Below are positions 18,335 to 26,338 of a stretch of DNA of 64,000 bases, in pieces; position 1 is the stretch's first letter, and each line of letters opens with the position of its first letter. Below the pieces are notes generated by a model. It did not search any database, had not been told where the DNA came from, and worked only from the letters and a program-made list of their open reading frames with translations. The stretch is from CAWDMN01 sp963803155. Lineage in GTDB: Bacteria; Acidobacteriota; Terriglobia; Versatilivoradales; Versatilivoraceae. The position numbers and the translations under genes are program-made. The stretch is taken from positions 4,978 through 68,977 of the forward strand of contig CAWDMN010000030.1 in the NCBI GenBank assembly GCA_963803155.1, given 5' to 3'.

Positions 18335-18694
18335 ATGCGACAATTGATGAGCATCACCAAGGCCCTTTCCGACGAAAACCGGGTTCGGATCCTGCTTTTT
18401 CTGAAAGAAAGCGAGTTGTGCCTTTGTCAGATCATTGAAGTGCTCCAGCTTTCAGCCGCTACCGTCTCCAAACATATGTCCATATTGTCATTGGCCGGCC
18501 TGGTAGACATTCGCAAAGAAGGCCGCTGGCATTACTACCGTTTGTCCAAAGAGCCCACGGTGGAGGCTGCTGCCGCCATGGAATTCCTGGTGAAGGCGCT
18601 CACGAGTTCCCGGCATATCAAGGACGATAAGGCCCAAGTCAAGAAAGTGCTCAAGATGGATAAAGAGGAATTATGCTGCCACTACAAGGGATGA
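18335..18694 (+). CDS. arsR: ArsR-family arsenite-responsive repressor
   Basis: A 119-residue winged-helix ArsR/SmtB regulator. The As(III)-binding CxC is present in SELCLCQII (Cys29, Cys31) at the start of the DNA-recognition helix pair, as in plasmid R773 ArsR (ELCVCDL). The recognition helix is SAATVSKHMSILSLAGLV and the wing is RKEGRWHYYRL. An additional adjacent Cys pair lies at the extreme C-terminus (ELCCHYKG, Cys114-Cys115). It could supply a further thiolate and is not part of the classic site. A GAAGGAG ribosome binding site precedes the ATG. As the first gene after the ars promoter it most likely controls the island and releases DNA upon binding As(III) or organoarsenicals. Confidence 0.92.
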   Translation: MRQLMSITKALSDENRVRILLFLKESELCLCQIIEVLQLSAATVSKHMSILSLAGLVDIRKEGRWHYYRLSKEPTVEAAAAMEFLVKALTSSRHIKDDKAQVKKVLKMDKEELCCHYKG

Positions 18695-18754
18695 AGGTTC
18701 TCTCCATCTGCCCGCCAAAGTTCAAAGTGTGCAAAAAATTGGTGAGGAGAAGTT

Positions 18755-19201
18755 ATGCCTACAAGACAAAAGACCAAGATCCTTTTTCTCTGCACGGGCA
18801 ATTCCTGCCGAAGCCAGATGGCGGAAGGATGGGCCAAGGCACTCAAGGCTGACACGCTTGACGCCTATTCGGCTGGCATTGAAACCCACGGCTTGAATCC
18901 TTATGCCGTGAAGGCCATGGCGGAAGTTGGAGTGGATATCTCCAGCCATCGCTCCAAGCTTCTTGGTGAAGTGAAAGACATTGTCTTCGATTACGTGATA
19001 ACCGTCTGCGATCATGCCCATGAGAGTTGCCCTCTCTTCTCGGGCGGGACCAAAGTTCTTCACGCTGGGTTTGATGATCCGCCCAAGCTGGCCGCCAGCG
19101 CTCAAGACGATGAGCAGCGCATGGCTCCTTACCGGCGGGTTCGAGACGAGATTAGGGAATTTATCGTAAAGCTCCCTGAATTTTTGACGTCCCACCGATA
19201 G
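18755..19201 (+). CDS. arsC: Thioredoxin-coupled arsenate reductase
   Basis: A 148-residue low-molecular-weight-phosphatase-type arsenate reductase that turns As(V) into As(III). The P-loop CTGNSCR (Cys13-Arg19) holds the nucleophile. The pair in VCDHAHESC has the same eight-residue step as Cys82/Cys89 of the Staphylococcus pI258 enzyme, which relays the disulfide to thioredoxin. It is therefore the thioredoxin type, not the glutaredoxin type. Length is slightly above the family norm (about 131-140). It sits 60 bases after arsR with a GAGGAG ribosome binding site, and feeds As(III) to the methyltransferase and the efflux pump that follow. Confidence 0.93.
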   Translation: MPTRQKTKILFLCTGNSCRSQMAEGWAKALKADTLDAYSAGIETHGLNPYAVKAMAEVGVDISSHRSKLLGEVKDIVFDYVITVCDHAHESCPLFSGGTKVLHAGFDDPPKLAASAQDDEQRMAPYRRVRDEIREFIVKLPEFLTSHR

Positions 19202-19252
19202 ACCGGCCACATGCCTATTAACGAAACCAGAAGGTTAAAGAAGGAGGAAATA

Positions 19253-20095
19253 ATGGGATGCTGCGATAACCAAAAATCAGACATTTCGGCCCAAGAAACG
19301 ATTCGCGAGGCCTATGGGAAGATTGCCCTGCAAGGGGGAGGCTGTTGCGGAGGACTTTCTTCGACCTCCGCCCAAGCCTCGCAGGCCTTGGGATACCAAT
19401 CGGATGAATTAGCGGTGTTGCCGGACGGGGCTGACATGGGACTCTCCTGCGGGAATCCTAATGCTCTTGCCGCATTGAAGCCGGGGGAAGTGGTTTTGGA
19501 CTTGGGCAGTGGCGGTGGATTTGATGTCTTCCTGGCGGCGCGGAAAGTCGAGCCATCGGGACAAGTGATCGGCGTGGACATGACTCCGGAAATGATCGCC
19601 AAGGCACGGAAAAACAAGATCGCCTTCCAAGCTCAAACCGGCTTAAATAACGTCGAATTCCGGCTGGGAGAGATTGAGCACCTGCCCGTGGCCAACAATT
19701 CGGTGGATGTGGTTCTTTCCAATTGTGTGGTGAACCTTTCTGTCGATAAGGCTCAGGTTTGGCGCGAAGTATACCGGGTTCTCAAGCCCGGTGGGAGGGT
19801 GGCCATTTCCGATATTGCTTTGCTCAAGCCACTTCCTGACGAAGTTCGTTCATCCGTGGAAGCTTTGGTCGGCTGCATTGCTGGGGCGGTTTTTATAGAG
19901 GAAACCAAGCAATTTGTCAGGGATGCTGGACTTGTCGATGCGGCGTACACCCCCCGAATTGAGTATGTACAAGCAATGAAGAACCTGCAAGATCCACTGT
20001 CCCAGAAAATCGGGTCCCTCTTGCCGGAAGGCCTGGACATTTGCGACTACATCACCAGCGTGGAGATCCAAGCTGTCAAGCCTCATCGAAAATAA
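19253..20095 (+). CDS. arsM: Arsenite S-adenosylmethionine methyltransferase
   Basis: A 280-residue methyltransferase that converts As(III) to methylated arsenicals. The start at 19253 (MGCCDNQKSD) is selected by AAGGAGGAAAT; an upstream in-frame ATG lacks a good site. The SAM-binding motif is VVLDLGSGGGFD, followed by VIGVDMTPEMI. Arsenic-binding cysteines conserved in ArsM are visible in LSCGNP, LSNCVVNL and GCIAGA. Extra Cys pairs occur at the N-terminus (GCC at 2-4 and a GGGCCGG loop near residue 37). The C-terminal ITSVEIQAVKP is typical. It lies 51 bases downstream of arsC on the same strand. Confidence 0.93.
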   Translation: MGCCDNQKSDISAQETIREAYGKIALQGGGCCGGLSSTSAQASQALGYQSDELAVLPDGADMGLSCGNPNALAALKPGEVVLDLGSGGGFDVFLAARKVEPSGQVIGVDMTPEMIAKARKNKIAFQAQTGLNNVEFRLGEIEHLPVANNSVDVVLSNCVVNLSVDKAQVWREVYRVLKPGGRVAISDIALLKPLPDEVRSSVEALVGCIAGAVFIEETKQFVRDAGLVDAAYTPRIEYVQAMKNLQDPLSQKIGSLLPEGLDICDYITSVEIQAVKPHRK

Positions 20096-20151
20096 ATGAA
20101 TTGCTCGAAGAGATGCGAAATGAAGCAATCTGATTAAAAGAGGGAGTCACC

Positions 20152-21234
20152 ATGGAAAAAAAGGAAAGCCTGCGGCAGACCGGCACGATCAGACAACTTT
20201 CATTTTTAGACCGCTATTTGACGCTATGGATCTTTCTCGCCATGGCGGCAGGCGTTGGATCATTTTTCCTCGTGCCTGGAATCGAGGGTTTCATCAACCA
20301 ATTCCAAGTGGGAACCACCAATTTGCCCATCGCCATTGGATTGATCCTAATGATGTACCCTCCCCTGGCCAAGGTGAAATATGAGGAACTGGGCGATGTC
20401 TTCCGCAACTGGAAAGTATTGGGCCTTTCGCTTCTTCAGAACTGGGTGATTGGCCCGATTTTGATGTTTCTCCTTGCCATCCTTCTTCTACCTGACAAAC
20501 CGGAATACATGGTGGGCTTGATCATGATTGGACTGGCCCGCTGCATTGCCATGGTTATTGTATGGAACGAACTGGCCAAGGGCGACACGGAATATTGCGC
20601 GGGCTTGGTAGCCTTCAATAGCATTTTCCAAGTCCTCTTCTACAGCCTATATGCCTGGGTCTTCATCACCAAGCTTCCTCCTCTTTTTGGTCTGAGTGGG
20701 AGCATCGTCCAGGTCACCATGAGTGAAATTGCCAAGAGTGTCTTCATCTATCTGGGAATTCCTTTTCTGGCGGGACTTCTCACCCGGTTTGCTCTGCTCA
20801 AACTCAAAAGCAAGGAGTGGTACGAACACTCTTTCATTCCCCGCATTAGCCCTCTGACTTTGATCGCCTTGCTTTTTACAATTGTCATTATGTTCAGCCT
20901 CAAGGGGGAAATGATCGTGCGAATCCCACTGGACGTAGTGCGGATCGCCATCCCGTTGCTGATTTATTTTGTCTTGATGTTCCTGGTCAGTTTCTACATG
21001 GGTCACAAAGTCGGAGCGGATTATTCCAAAACTGTCACTTTGAGCTTCACAGCAGCAAGTAACAACTTTGAGTTGGCGATTGCCGTGGCGGTGGCAGTGT
21101 TTGGAATTAACTCGGGGGCGGCCTTTGCGGCTGTTATTGGGCCATTGGTTGAGGTCCCCGTCTTGATTGGTTTGGTGAATGTTTCGCTCTGGTTCCAGCG
21201 ACGTTATTATCAGTCGGCTCAGGCGGTGCAATGA
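20152..21234 (+). CDS. ACR3-type arsenite efflux permease
   Basis: A 360-residue inner-membrane protein with about ten transmembrane helices, of the ACR3 (bile-acid/arsenite/riboflavin transporter) family. It exports As(III), driven by the proton motive force. The conserved cysteine required in ACR3 is present in GLARCIAMVIVW (Cys131). The late conserved glutamate segment NNFELAIAVAVAVFG and the final helix motif GPLVEVPVLIGL are also intact. No ArsA ATPase gene is seen. A GAGGGAG ribosome binding site precedes the ATG, 56 bases after arsM. It is often annotated arsB, but it belongs to the ACR3 group and not the ArsB group. Confidence 0.93.
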   Translation: MEKKESLRQTGTIRQLSFLDRYLTLWIFLAMAAGVGSFFLVPGIEGFINQFQVGTTNLPIAIGLILMMYPPLAKVKYEELGDVFRNWKVLGLSLLQNWVIGPILMFLLAILLLPDKPEYMVGLIMIGLARCIAMVIVWNELAKGDTEYCAGLVAFNSIFQVLFYSLYAWVFITKLPPLFGLSGSIVQVTMSEIAKSVFIYLGIPFLAGLLTRFALLKLKSKEWYEHSFIPRISPLTLIALLFTIVIMFSLKGEMIVRIPLDVVRIAIPLLIYFVLMFLVSFYMGHKVGADYSKTVTLSFTAASNNFELAIAVAVAVFGINSGAAFAAVIGPLVEVPVLIGLVNVSLWFQRRYYQSAQAVQ

Positions 21235-21328
21235 AGAGGTCAAATCGCGGGAATCCCTGGCTTCCTGCGGCCGCAACTAACACCTTGCCCACCGGCGGGT
21301 TTAACCCTCCAGATTTTTAGAGGATACC

Positions 21329-21565
21329 ATGAGCATTATCAAAGTATTTGGACCCGGCTGCGCCAAGTGCAAGCAAACCGAGGAGGTTGTTCGCAAAGCG
21401 GTGGCGGAAGCCGGGATCGAAGCTTTCATTGAAAAAGTGACGGACATTCAAGCTATTTTGAGCCTGGGGATACTCGCCACTCCCGCAGTGACCGTGGATG
21501 GCCTTGTCAAATCAGCGGGCCGAGTGCCCACTTCCGGTGAGGTAAAACAGTGGCTGACGAAATAA
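21329..21565 (+). CDS. Small CxxC thioredoxin-like protein (redox-active disulfide protein 2 type)
   Basis: A 78-residue thioredoxin-fold mini-protein with active site GCAKC (residues 11-15) after one short strand, and the cis-proline segment LATPAVTVDG. It belongs to the MTH895-like/redox-active disulfide protein 2 group, commonly found beside permeases and ars genes. It may recycle ArsC or work with the ArsF-like protein that follows; in arsEFG-type loci a small protein in this position is implicated in reduction of nitroaromatic arsenicals. I do not assign arsE firmly. An AGAGGA ribosome binding site is present, 94 bases after the efflux gene. Confidence 0.85.
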   Translation: MSIIKVFGPGCAKCKQTEEVVRKAVAEAGIEAFIEKVTDIQAILSLGILATPAVTVDGLVKSAGRVPTSGEVKQWLTK

Positions 21566-21692
21566 TTTGTGGCGGCTCGCCAGTTTAATCGATCTGCCCT
21601 ATTGAACGACGATCAAAGGGGGAACGCAATTTCCTCTCCGCGATGGAAGTGGTTTGAATTGCCTGTCTATTCACGAATCAATAGGAGCTAAA

Positions 21693-22118
21693 ATGAAACA
21701 AATATCCATTTTTATCCTGCTGGTGATAACCATTTTGACTGTCACAAACACTCGCACCAAATCTTTTGCCGCGGATAATAAAGCCAAGTTTGTGGCCTAT
21801 TATTTTCATGCCACGCAACGGTGTGTCACCTGCCGAAAAATCGAAGCCTTATCACGAGAAGCAGTTCAGAACTCATTTGCCAATGAGTTGAAGAACGGAA
21901 CCCTTGCATTTCAGACTGTCAATGTAGAGGAACCGCAAAACCGGCATTATATACAGGATTTTCGCCTATACACCAAATCGCTAGTAATCACCAAAATTGC
22001 GGGAGATAAAACTGAGCGGTTCCGCAACCTTCCCAAGGTATGGGAATTGGTTTATTCGCCCAAAGACTTTACCCAATACGTAAAAACCGAGATTTCATCT
22101 TTCATGACAGGCAAATAG
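21693..22118 (+). CDS. Exported thioredoxin-like protein, ArsF family
   Basis: A 141-residue protein with an N-terminal signal or anchor (MKQISIFILLVITILTV, cleavage perhaps after SFA) and a thioredoxin-like core: VAYYFHATQRCVTCRKIEAL holds a CxxC, and a TVNVEEPQNRHYIQDF strand/helix follows. The pattern matches proteins annotated as ArsF, reported as a subunit of a nitrophenyl-arsenical reductase in arsEFG operons. The ATG at 21693 is chosen because AGGAG precedes it; an upstream in-frame start adds 13 residues of no character. With the ArsG-like permease at 25014 it would form the arsFG pair, here separated by five inserted genes. The assignment rests on family memory and context. Confidence 0.72.
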   Translation: MKQISIFILLVITILTVTNTRTKSFAADNKAKFVAYYFHATQRCVTCRKIEALSREAVQNSFANELKNGTLAFQTVNVEEPQNRHYIQDFRLYTKSLVITKIAGDKTERFRNLPKVWELVYSPKDFTQYVKTEISSFMTGK

Positions 22119-22197
22119 TGTCTGGGAAAGTAATTCATGGGCTCCAGAGGAATCCTGCCTCACAGAGTTCCTCTCTAACATTTCATAGGATTAATCC

Positions 22198-22659
22198 ATG
22201 ACCACTCAATTTCCTCAATATTACGAAAATAGGATTTATTGGATTGGCGAAAAGAAGGGACAGCTCACCGTACCGGGACTCCCTTCCCTGCAAGTCGCGA
22301 CACCTCCGGAGTTTGACGGGCATGAAGGATTTTGGTCCCCGGAGCACTACTTTGTGGCCGCGGTCAATTCTTGCGTGATGACTACTTTTATAGCCATTGC
22401 CCATTTATCGAAGCTGGCCTATGAGAGTTATGAGGCGCAGGCCACCGGAAAGTTAGATAAGCCTGAGGGACAGGGGTTGCAGTTCACTGAAATCACTATC
22501 CGGCCCACGCTCGTTATTTCCCAGAGTAAGGATTTGGAAAGGGCTGGCCGGATACTGCAAAAAGCTGAAAAGCAATGTCTGATTTCAAATTCCATCAAGG
22601 CTGTGGTCCACCTGGAGCCTCAGATTCTGGTCGCAAATGGGGAAGATGACAAATCTTAA
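22198..22659 (+). CDS. OsmC/Ohr-family thiol protein (both cysteines present)
   Basis: A 153-residue OsmC-fold protein. The two family cysteines are in place: Cys59 in AAVNSCVMTTF, which starts the central helix, and Cys127 in AEKQCLISNS. The characteristic PPEFDGHEGFWSPEHYFVA segment precedes the first. OsmC/Ohr enzymes reduce organic hydroperoxides with a cysteine pair and are known to be reduced by lipoylated proteins; a lipoyl carrier gene lies 36 bases downstream. A role with arsenic-related oxidants or with thiol-bound arsenicals is inference from location only. It heads the tightly packed block 22198-24697. Confidence 0.85.
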   Translation: MTTQFPQYYENRIYWIGEKKGQLTVPGLPSLQVATPPEFDGHEGFWSPEHYFVAAVNSCVMTTFIAIAHLSKLAYESYEAQATGKLDKPEGQGLQFTEITIRPTLVISQSKDLERAGRILQKAEKQCLISNSIKAVVHLEPQILVANGEDDKS

Positions 22660-22695
22660 TGCCCGCATTTCGGATACAGAAAAGGCGGAGGGTCT

Positions 22696-23133
22696 ATGCT
22701 TGAAATCATGGTCGACAAGTTTATCTTCCGGGTCCAGGAGGAACGATATTACAGCGAAACTGGCGTCTGGGTGGCGGTGGAAGCCAAGCGAGCTAGAGTG
22801 GGCCTTTCCGATTTTGCCCAACAGTTAAACGGCGATGTGGCATTCGCCAGTGTCATACCTGTTGGGACTCAGGTGAGAGCCTCCGAGAGCTTCGGCAACA
22901 TTGAGACCGTAAAAGCCATTCTGGATCTGCCCTCGCCCGTGACAGGCCGGATCGTGAAAATCAACCCGGATTTGGAAAACTCCCCGGAACTTATCAATCA
23001 AGACCCTTATGGCAAAGGATGGATGGCCGTTCTGGAATTGGACCGCTGGGAGGAAGAAAAGAGTGTTCTATTGGACGCGCCACGGTATTTGGAATTGGTA
23101 AAACAGCAGGCCGAATTGGAGATGAAGAAATGA
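22696..23133 (+). CDS. Stand-alone lipoyl carrier, glycine-cleavage H-like protein
   Basis: A 145-residue GcvH-like protein. The lipoyl-lysine loop is intact: NIETVKAILDLPSPVTGRIV, with Lys73 as the attachment site, and the upstream VGLSDFAQQLNGDVAFASV matches the H-protein fold. No GcvT, GcvP or lipoamide dehydrogenase gene is present in the window. It lies inside an arsenic island between an OsmC gene and two DGC-type zinc-binding genes, and its stop overlaps the next start (ATGA). Function in glycine cleavage is therefore unlikely; a dithiol carrier role toward OsmC, or binding of As(III) by dihydrolipoyl thiols, is inferred. A GGAGG ribosome binding site precedes the ATG. The 30-residue C-terminal extension is rich in charged residues. 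Confidence 0.85.
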   Translation: MLEIMVDKFIFRVQEERYYSETGVWVAVEAKRARVGLSDFAQQLNGDVAFASVIPVGTQVRASESFGNIETVKAILDLPSPVTGRIVKINPDLENSPELINQDPYGKGWMAVLELDRWEEEKSVLLDAPRYLELVKQQAELEMKK

Positions 23134-23540
23134 AACCAAAAGCTTTAATTATTCCATGCAGCGGCATTGGCAAAACTCTGGGGAGCGTGGCACGGGAAAG
23201 CGCTTTTAGAGTGGCCGAAGACTTGCGCCCAGGGACAAGCCAGCTCTTGCCTCTTTCCCTCCTCATATTGGGGGAGAAAGAAACACGAGAAATCCTTGCC
23301 AGTACTCCCGTTGTTGCCATTGATGGATGCACGAAGTCTTGTGCCGCTAAAGTCGCCGCTGAACGGGGTGGCAAAGTGACGCAGGCTCTGCAGGTATCGG
23401 ACATCTTCAAGCATTGCCGTGAGCTGAAACCTGAAGGGATCGCAGAGCTCAATGAGGCTGGCCATCGGCTTGCCCAGGCGCTAGCTGAAGAAGTGGCCCT
23501 GCTGGTGGATCAAATGAATGGAGAGGTGAAAAATGCCTGA
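23130..23540 (+). CDS. DGC-domain putative zinc-binding protein
   Basis: A 136-residue protein of the family called putative zinc-binding or DGC domain. It shows an N-terminal PCSGIGKTLGSVAR segment and the name-giving DGC in VAIDGCTKSCAAKVA, giving three conserved cysteines. The ATG at 23130 overlaps the H-protein stop codon by four bases, so translation is coupled. The frame is open further upstream, but that part overlaps the H-protein gene and is not used. No biochemical role is established for the family. A metal, persulfide or arsenic thiolate site formed by the cysteines is conceivable. Confidence 0.8.
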   Translation: MKPKALIIPCSGIGKTLGSVARESAFRVAEDLRPGTSQLLPLSLLILGEKETREILASTPVVAIDGCTKSCAAKVAAERGGKVTQALQVSDIFKHCRELKPEGIAELNEAGHRLAQALAEEVALLVDQMNGEVKNA

Positions 23541-24264
23541 GTTACCCGTAAAAAAAGTAGGGCTCATCTCGTGCTCCGGAGAGGAAATGCCGGAAGGGAC
23601 CGTCTCCCGGTTGGCCACACGCAGAGTCTTGGAAACATTGCAGCCGGGACAAACTGTGACTATTTGTCTTCCCCTGTTTCTTGCAGGAGGTGAAGGAGAA
23701 CGTGCTTTTGCTCGTCTTTACCCGACAATAGCAATTGATGGGTGCGAGAAACGCTGTGCGGCCCGAGGAACGGAAATGTATAGCGGCAAGCCAGCAGCTG
23801 GTATTGTCGTGTCTGCATTGTCTCCTCATCAAAGTAATGAGTTGGGAACGGCACGGCGGCTTTCCCACCGGGGACAAGAATTGGTGGAGGTCACTGCCGC
23901 CGCCACAAGTCGGCTGGTTGACCGTCTGCTCGGAATCGTGTCTCCCACTGAAGTCAAAACAGAAGACCATTCTGTTTCTCCCATGGCGCCAGGTGTCCCC
24001 TGCTCCTGCGGCTCAGAAATGCCGATGAAAAAAATTACGATCGCCGGCCATGAGGCTGAGGTTGCCGCTCTTCCCTTGATTTACGAATCGTGGCGCAACT
24101 CCGGCAGAACGCCTGAAAGTGGAATCACCTCCGAGATGTTGCAGATAATGAAAGTTTACAACTCGATTCCGGAAAATGAAGAGGAAGAATGGAAGAGGGC
24201 CATCGCTCTCGATTATGCCCTGTTTTGTTCGGAGAAAAATAATGTCCCGCACCGCGACCTATAA
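23533..24264 (+). CDS. DGC-domain zinc-binding protein with extra C-terminal domain
   Basis: A 243-residue two-part protein. The first ~130 residues repeat the DGC domain (ISCSGEEMPEGTVSR; IAIDGCEKRCAARG) and are paralogous to the preceding gene. After a linker that contains CSCGSEMP there is a ~75-residue domain starting KKITIAGHEAEVAALPLIYE and ending in acidic helices (IPENEEEEWKRAIALDYA). I recognise the second part only as a small domain seen in some archaeal and bacterial proteins without a clear role. It overlaps the previous gene by 8 bases and the next by 23, so the block is translated together. Six or more cysteines make metal binding likely. Confidence 0.75.
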   Translation: MPELPVKKVGLISCSGEEMPEGTVSRLATRRVLETLQPGQTVTICLPLFLAGGEGERAFARLYPTIAIDGCEKRCAARGTEMYSGKPAAGIVVSALSPHQSNELGTARRLSHRGQELVEVTAAATSRLVDRLLGIVSPTEVKTEDHSVSPMAPGVPCSCGSEMPMKKITIAGHEAEVAALPLIYESWRNSGRTPESGITSEMLQIMKVYNSIPENEEEEWKRAIALDYALFCSEKNNVPHRDL

Positions 24265-24697
24265 CACCACCGTTACTTGGAAAGGTGAACATTGGGGCCA
24301 TCTCCGGCTAGGAAATGGGCCCGAGATGGATTTCTCCGCTCCGCCCGAATCCCATGGGCATGAGGGGGTTTTGACTCCCGAGGATGCATTTGTCGCGGCC
24401 GTGAACACTTGCATCATGATGATGTTCATCTGGACGGCGGAACGTTTCAAGCTTGACCTGGTGTCCTTTGAATGCCGCGCCGACGGAACCAAGCTCATCG
24501 AACTGGATCGGACGGAAATCTTCACGGAAGTCGTGCTTCGCCCCAAGGTAGTGGTGCGCTGTGAAATATCCCAAAAGGAAATCACTAAAAAGCGGATCAT
24601 GCGAGCGCTGGAGACGGCACAGAAATATAGTCTGGTGGCTAATTCAGTGAAGCCACGGATCGTTATTGAGCCGGATTTGAAACTGCTGCATGACTAG
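24242..24697 (+). CDS. OsmC-family protein lacking the second cysteine
   Basis: A 151-residue OsmC-fold paralogue of the protein at 22198. The first cysteine is kept (Cys57 in AAVNTCIMMMF). The position of the second is serine (Ser130 in AQKYSLVANS, against AEKQCLISNS in the paralogue). It can therefore not form the normal Ohr/OsmC intramolecular disulfide. It could act as a one-cysteine variant, need an outside thiol, or bind rather than reduce. The ATG at 24242 lies inside the preceding gene (23-base overlap). It ends the coupled block; 316 bases with no gene and no clear signal follow before the permease gene. Confidence 0.83.
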   Translation: MSRTATYNTTVTWKGEHWGHLRLGNGPEMDFSAPPESHGHEGVLTPEDAFVAAVNTCIMMMFIWTAERFKLDLVSFECRADGTKLIELDRTEIFTEVVLRPKVVVRCEISQKEITKKRIMRALETAQKYSLVANSVKPRIVIEPDLKLLHD

Positions 24698-25013
24698 CGG
24701 CTCTTCTTCTCGAACCATAGGGACTTACAGAATTACCTATTTAAATCTTGACTCACAATCGCCGACTTACATGGCTAAAGCATGCAAACGGCCCCGGCCC
24801 AACAGCTTAATTCTCTCAAAATATATTAGAGCACCACGGCAACTCTGTAGAGATCTTAAAATGATCACTGGATCGAAGATTTCAAACCCTGCACCAAATC
24901 ACGGATGTTCGCACGAATTATAGACGGACAGGTGCATGGGAACTCATCTATTCAGAGCAGGAAATCTCCCGATGTATGAAGAATGAGATTCAATGTTTCA
25001 GGGGAGGTAAGTA

Positions 25014-25706
25014 GTGGATGGATTCATTGCCGCTTTCGGAACCGCTCTTTGGCTGGGTATCTTGACATCAATTAGCCCCTGCCCGCTCGCCACAAATTTG
25101 GCGGCAGTCTCTTATATCGGCCGGGAATTGCATTCTCCCTGGCGCCCTGTAATTTCTGGCATTTTATACGCCTTGGGACGTTGCCTCGCATATGTGGCAC
25201 TGGCTTGGCTAATTGTTCGCAGTTTGCTGGAAGTCCCGGCCGTGGCGCTGTTCCTGCAAAGTACCATGAATCGAATCCTGGGACCTTTACTGATCGTCGT
25301 AGGAGTGTTTTTACTGGGGCCGTTCCGGTTGCCCGGGTTGAGAGGCAATTGGACAGCCCGGATGGGCGAACGCGTCAGCCGGCATGGAATCTGGGGGGCA
25401 CTTCTGCTGGGGGCGCTCTTTGCTTTGTCATTTTGTCCCGTATCGGCAGCCCTCTATTTTGGAAGCTTGATTCCCATTGCCGTGGAGAAACAATCGGCAA
25501 TGATTCTTCCCCTGGCTTATGGTATTGGGACTGGGTTACCTGTTTTGGTCCTGGCGTTTGCGCTTTTGGGTGGTCTGCGAGCGGCCTCCCTCTTCTTCAA
25601 GCGGGTCAGCAGTTGGGAAAAGCCAGCCAGGCTGATGACCGGAGCCGTCTTTATAGCAGCAGGTGTCTACTACATTTATAACTACTTGTTTATGCCCGGC
25701 TTTTGA
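25014..25706 (+). CDS. ArsG/CcdA-like membrane permease
   Basis: A 230-residue protein with about six transmembrane helices. Translation begins at GTG 25014, supported by GGGGAGG nine bases upstream. Paired CP motifs lie in the first and fourth helices (SISPCPLATN, LSFCPVSAAL), the hallmark of the CcdA/DsbD transmembrane electron-carrier fold. In arsEFG-type operons a protein of this kind (ArsG) exports aminobenzyl-arsenicals. It is the probable partner of the ArsF-like protein (21693-22118) although five genes lie between. A CcdA-like role, passing electrons to the exported CxxC protein, is an equally serious alternative. The gene is followed 50 bases later by an insertion sequence. Confidence 0.75.
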   Translation: MDGFIAAFGTALWLGILTSISPCPLATNLAAVSYIGRELHSPWRPVISGILYALGRCLAYVALAWLIVRSLLEVPAVALFLQSTMNRILGPLLIVVGVFLLGPFRLPGLRGNWTARMGERVSRHGIWGALLLGALFALSFCPVSAALYFGSLIPIAVEKQSAMILPLAYGIGTGLPVLVLAFALLGGLRAASLFFKRVSSWEKPARLMTGAVFIAAGVYYIYNYLFMPGF

Positions 25707-25810
25707 TCATCGCCCGCGGGTTTCTCAAGCCGAGCCGAAACCCTCTGTGCCAATATAGTTGAGACATCTGCCCCCGGTTAAATTAGAGTAGAGGGCAGAA
25801 AGAACAAACC

Positions 25811-26338
25811 ATGAAAAGTCTCAGTTTTTCCACCCAAAAGAAATTGTCCGTGGTCCTGGCGCCGAAGGGGAGCGAGAGCGAGCGAAGCGAGCCCGAGCGG
25901 ACCGTAGGCACCAGGACCACAGCGGCCATAATTCCGGCAGGTTCTTCACTTTCACCGATTCCGTCCAATCCGGAGGTCGTAGCCAAACCCACCCGACGAC
26001 GTTTCACGGTGGACTACAAATTAAAGCTTTTGGAGCAAGCCGACGCCTGCTCGCAACCGAATCAACTCGGAGCCTTGTTGCGCCGTGAGGGTCTGTATCA
26101 TTCCAACCTGATCTTGTGGCGGCGACAACGCCAACAAGGGATTCTTCAAGCCCTGACTCCCAAAACCCGAGGCCGTAAGCCCAACCCGAAGAGTCTGCTC
26201 ATTCAGGAGAACGAGCAACTACGGCGCCAAAACCAACGACTCAGTCGGCGGCTCCAACAGGCTGAGATTATTATCGAGTTCCAAAAAAAACTGTCGGAAG
26301 CCCTAGGGATTCCCCTGAAGGGAGAGAGCAACGAATGA
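25811..26338 (+). CDS. IS3-like transposase OrfA (helix-turn-helix)
   Basis: A 175-residue OrfA. A long low-complexity N-terminus (SESERSEPERTVGTRTTAA) precedes a helix-turn-helix domain of the IS3/IS911 type (RRRFTVDYKLKLLEQADACS...LILWRRQRQQGILQAL). A leucine-zipper-like helix follows (LIQENEQLRRQNQRLSRRLQ). It binds the element ends. Its stop overlaps the start of OrfB in ATGA, so OrfB seems to be made by reinitiation and not by the -1 frameshift usual for IS3 relatives. Confidence 0.88.
   Translation: MKSLSFSTQKKLSVVLAPKGSESERSEPERTVGTRTTAAIIPAGSSLSPIPSNPEVVAKPTRRRFTVDYKLKLLEQADACSQPNQLGALLRREGLYHSNLILWRRQRQQGILQALTPKTRGRKPNPKSLLIQENEQLRRQNQRLSRRLQQAEIIIEFQKKLSEALGIPLKGESNE

Noticed and set aside
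22696..23133. Plain glycine-cleavage H protein as part of central metabolism.
   Set aside because: Context (overlap with DGC gene, position in ars island) and lack of GcvT/P/L make this unlikely, although it cannot be excluded without the rest of the genome.
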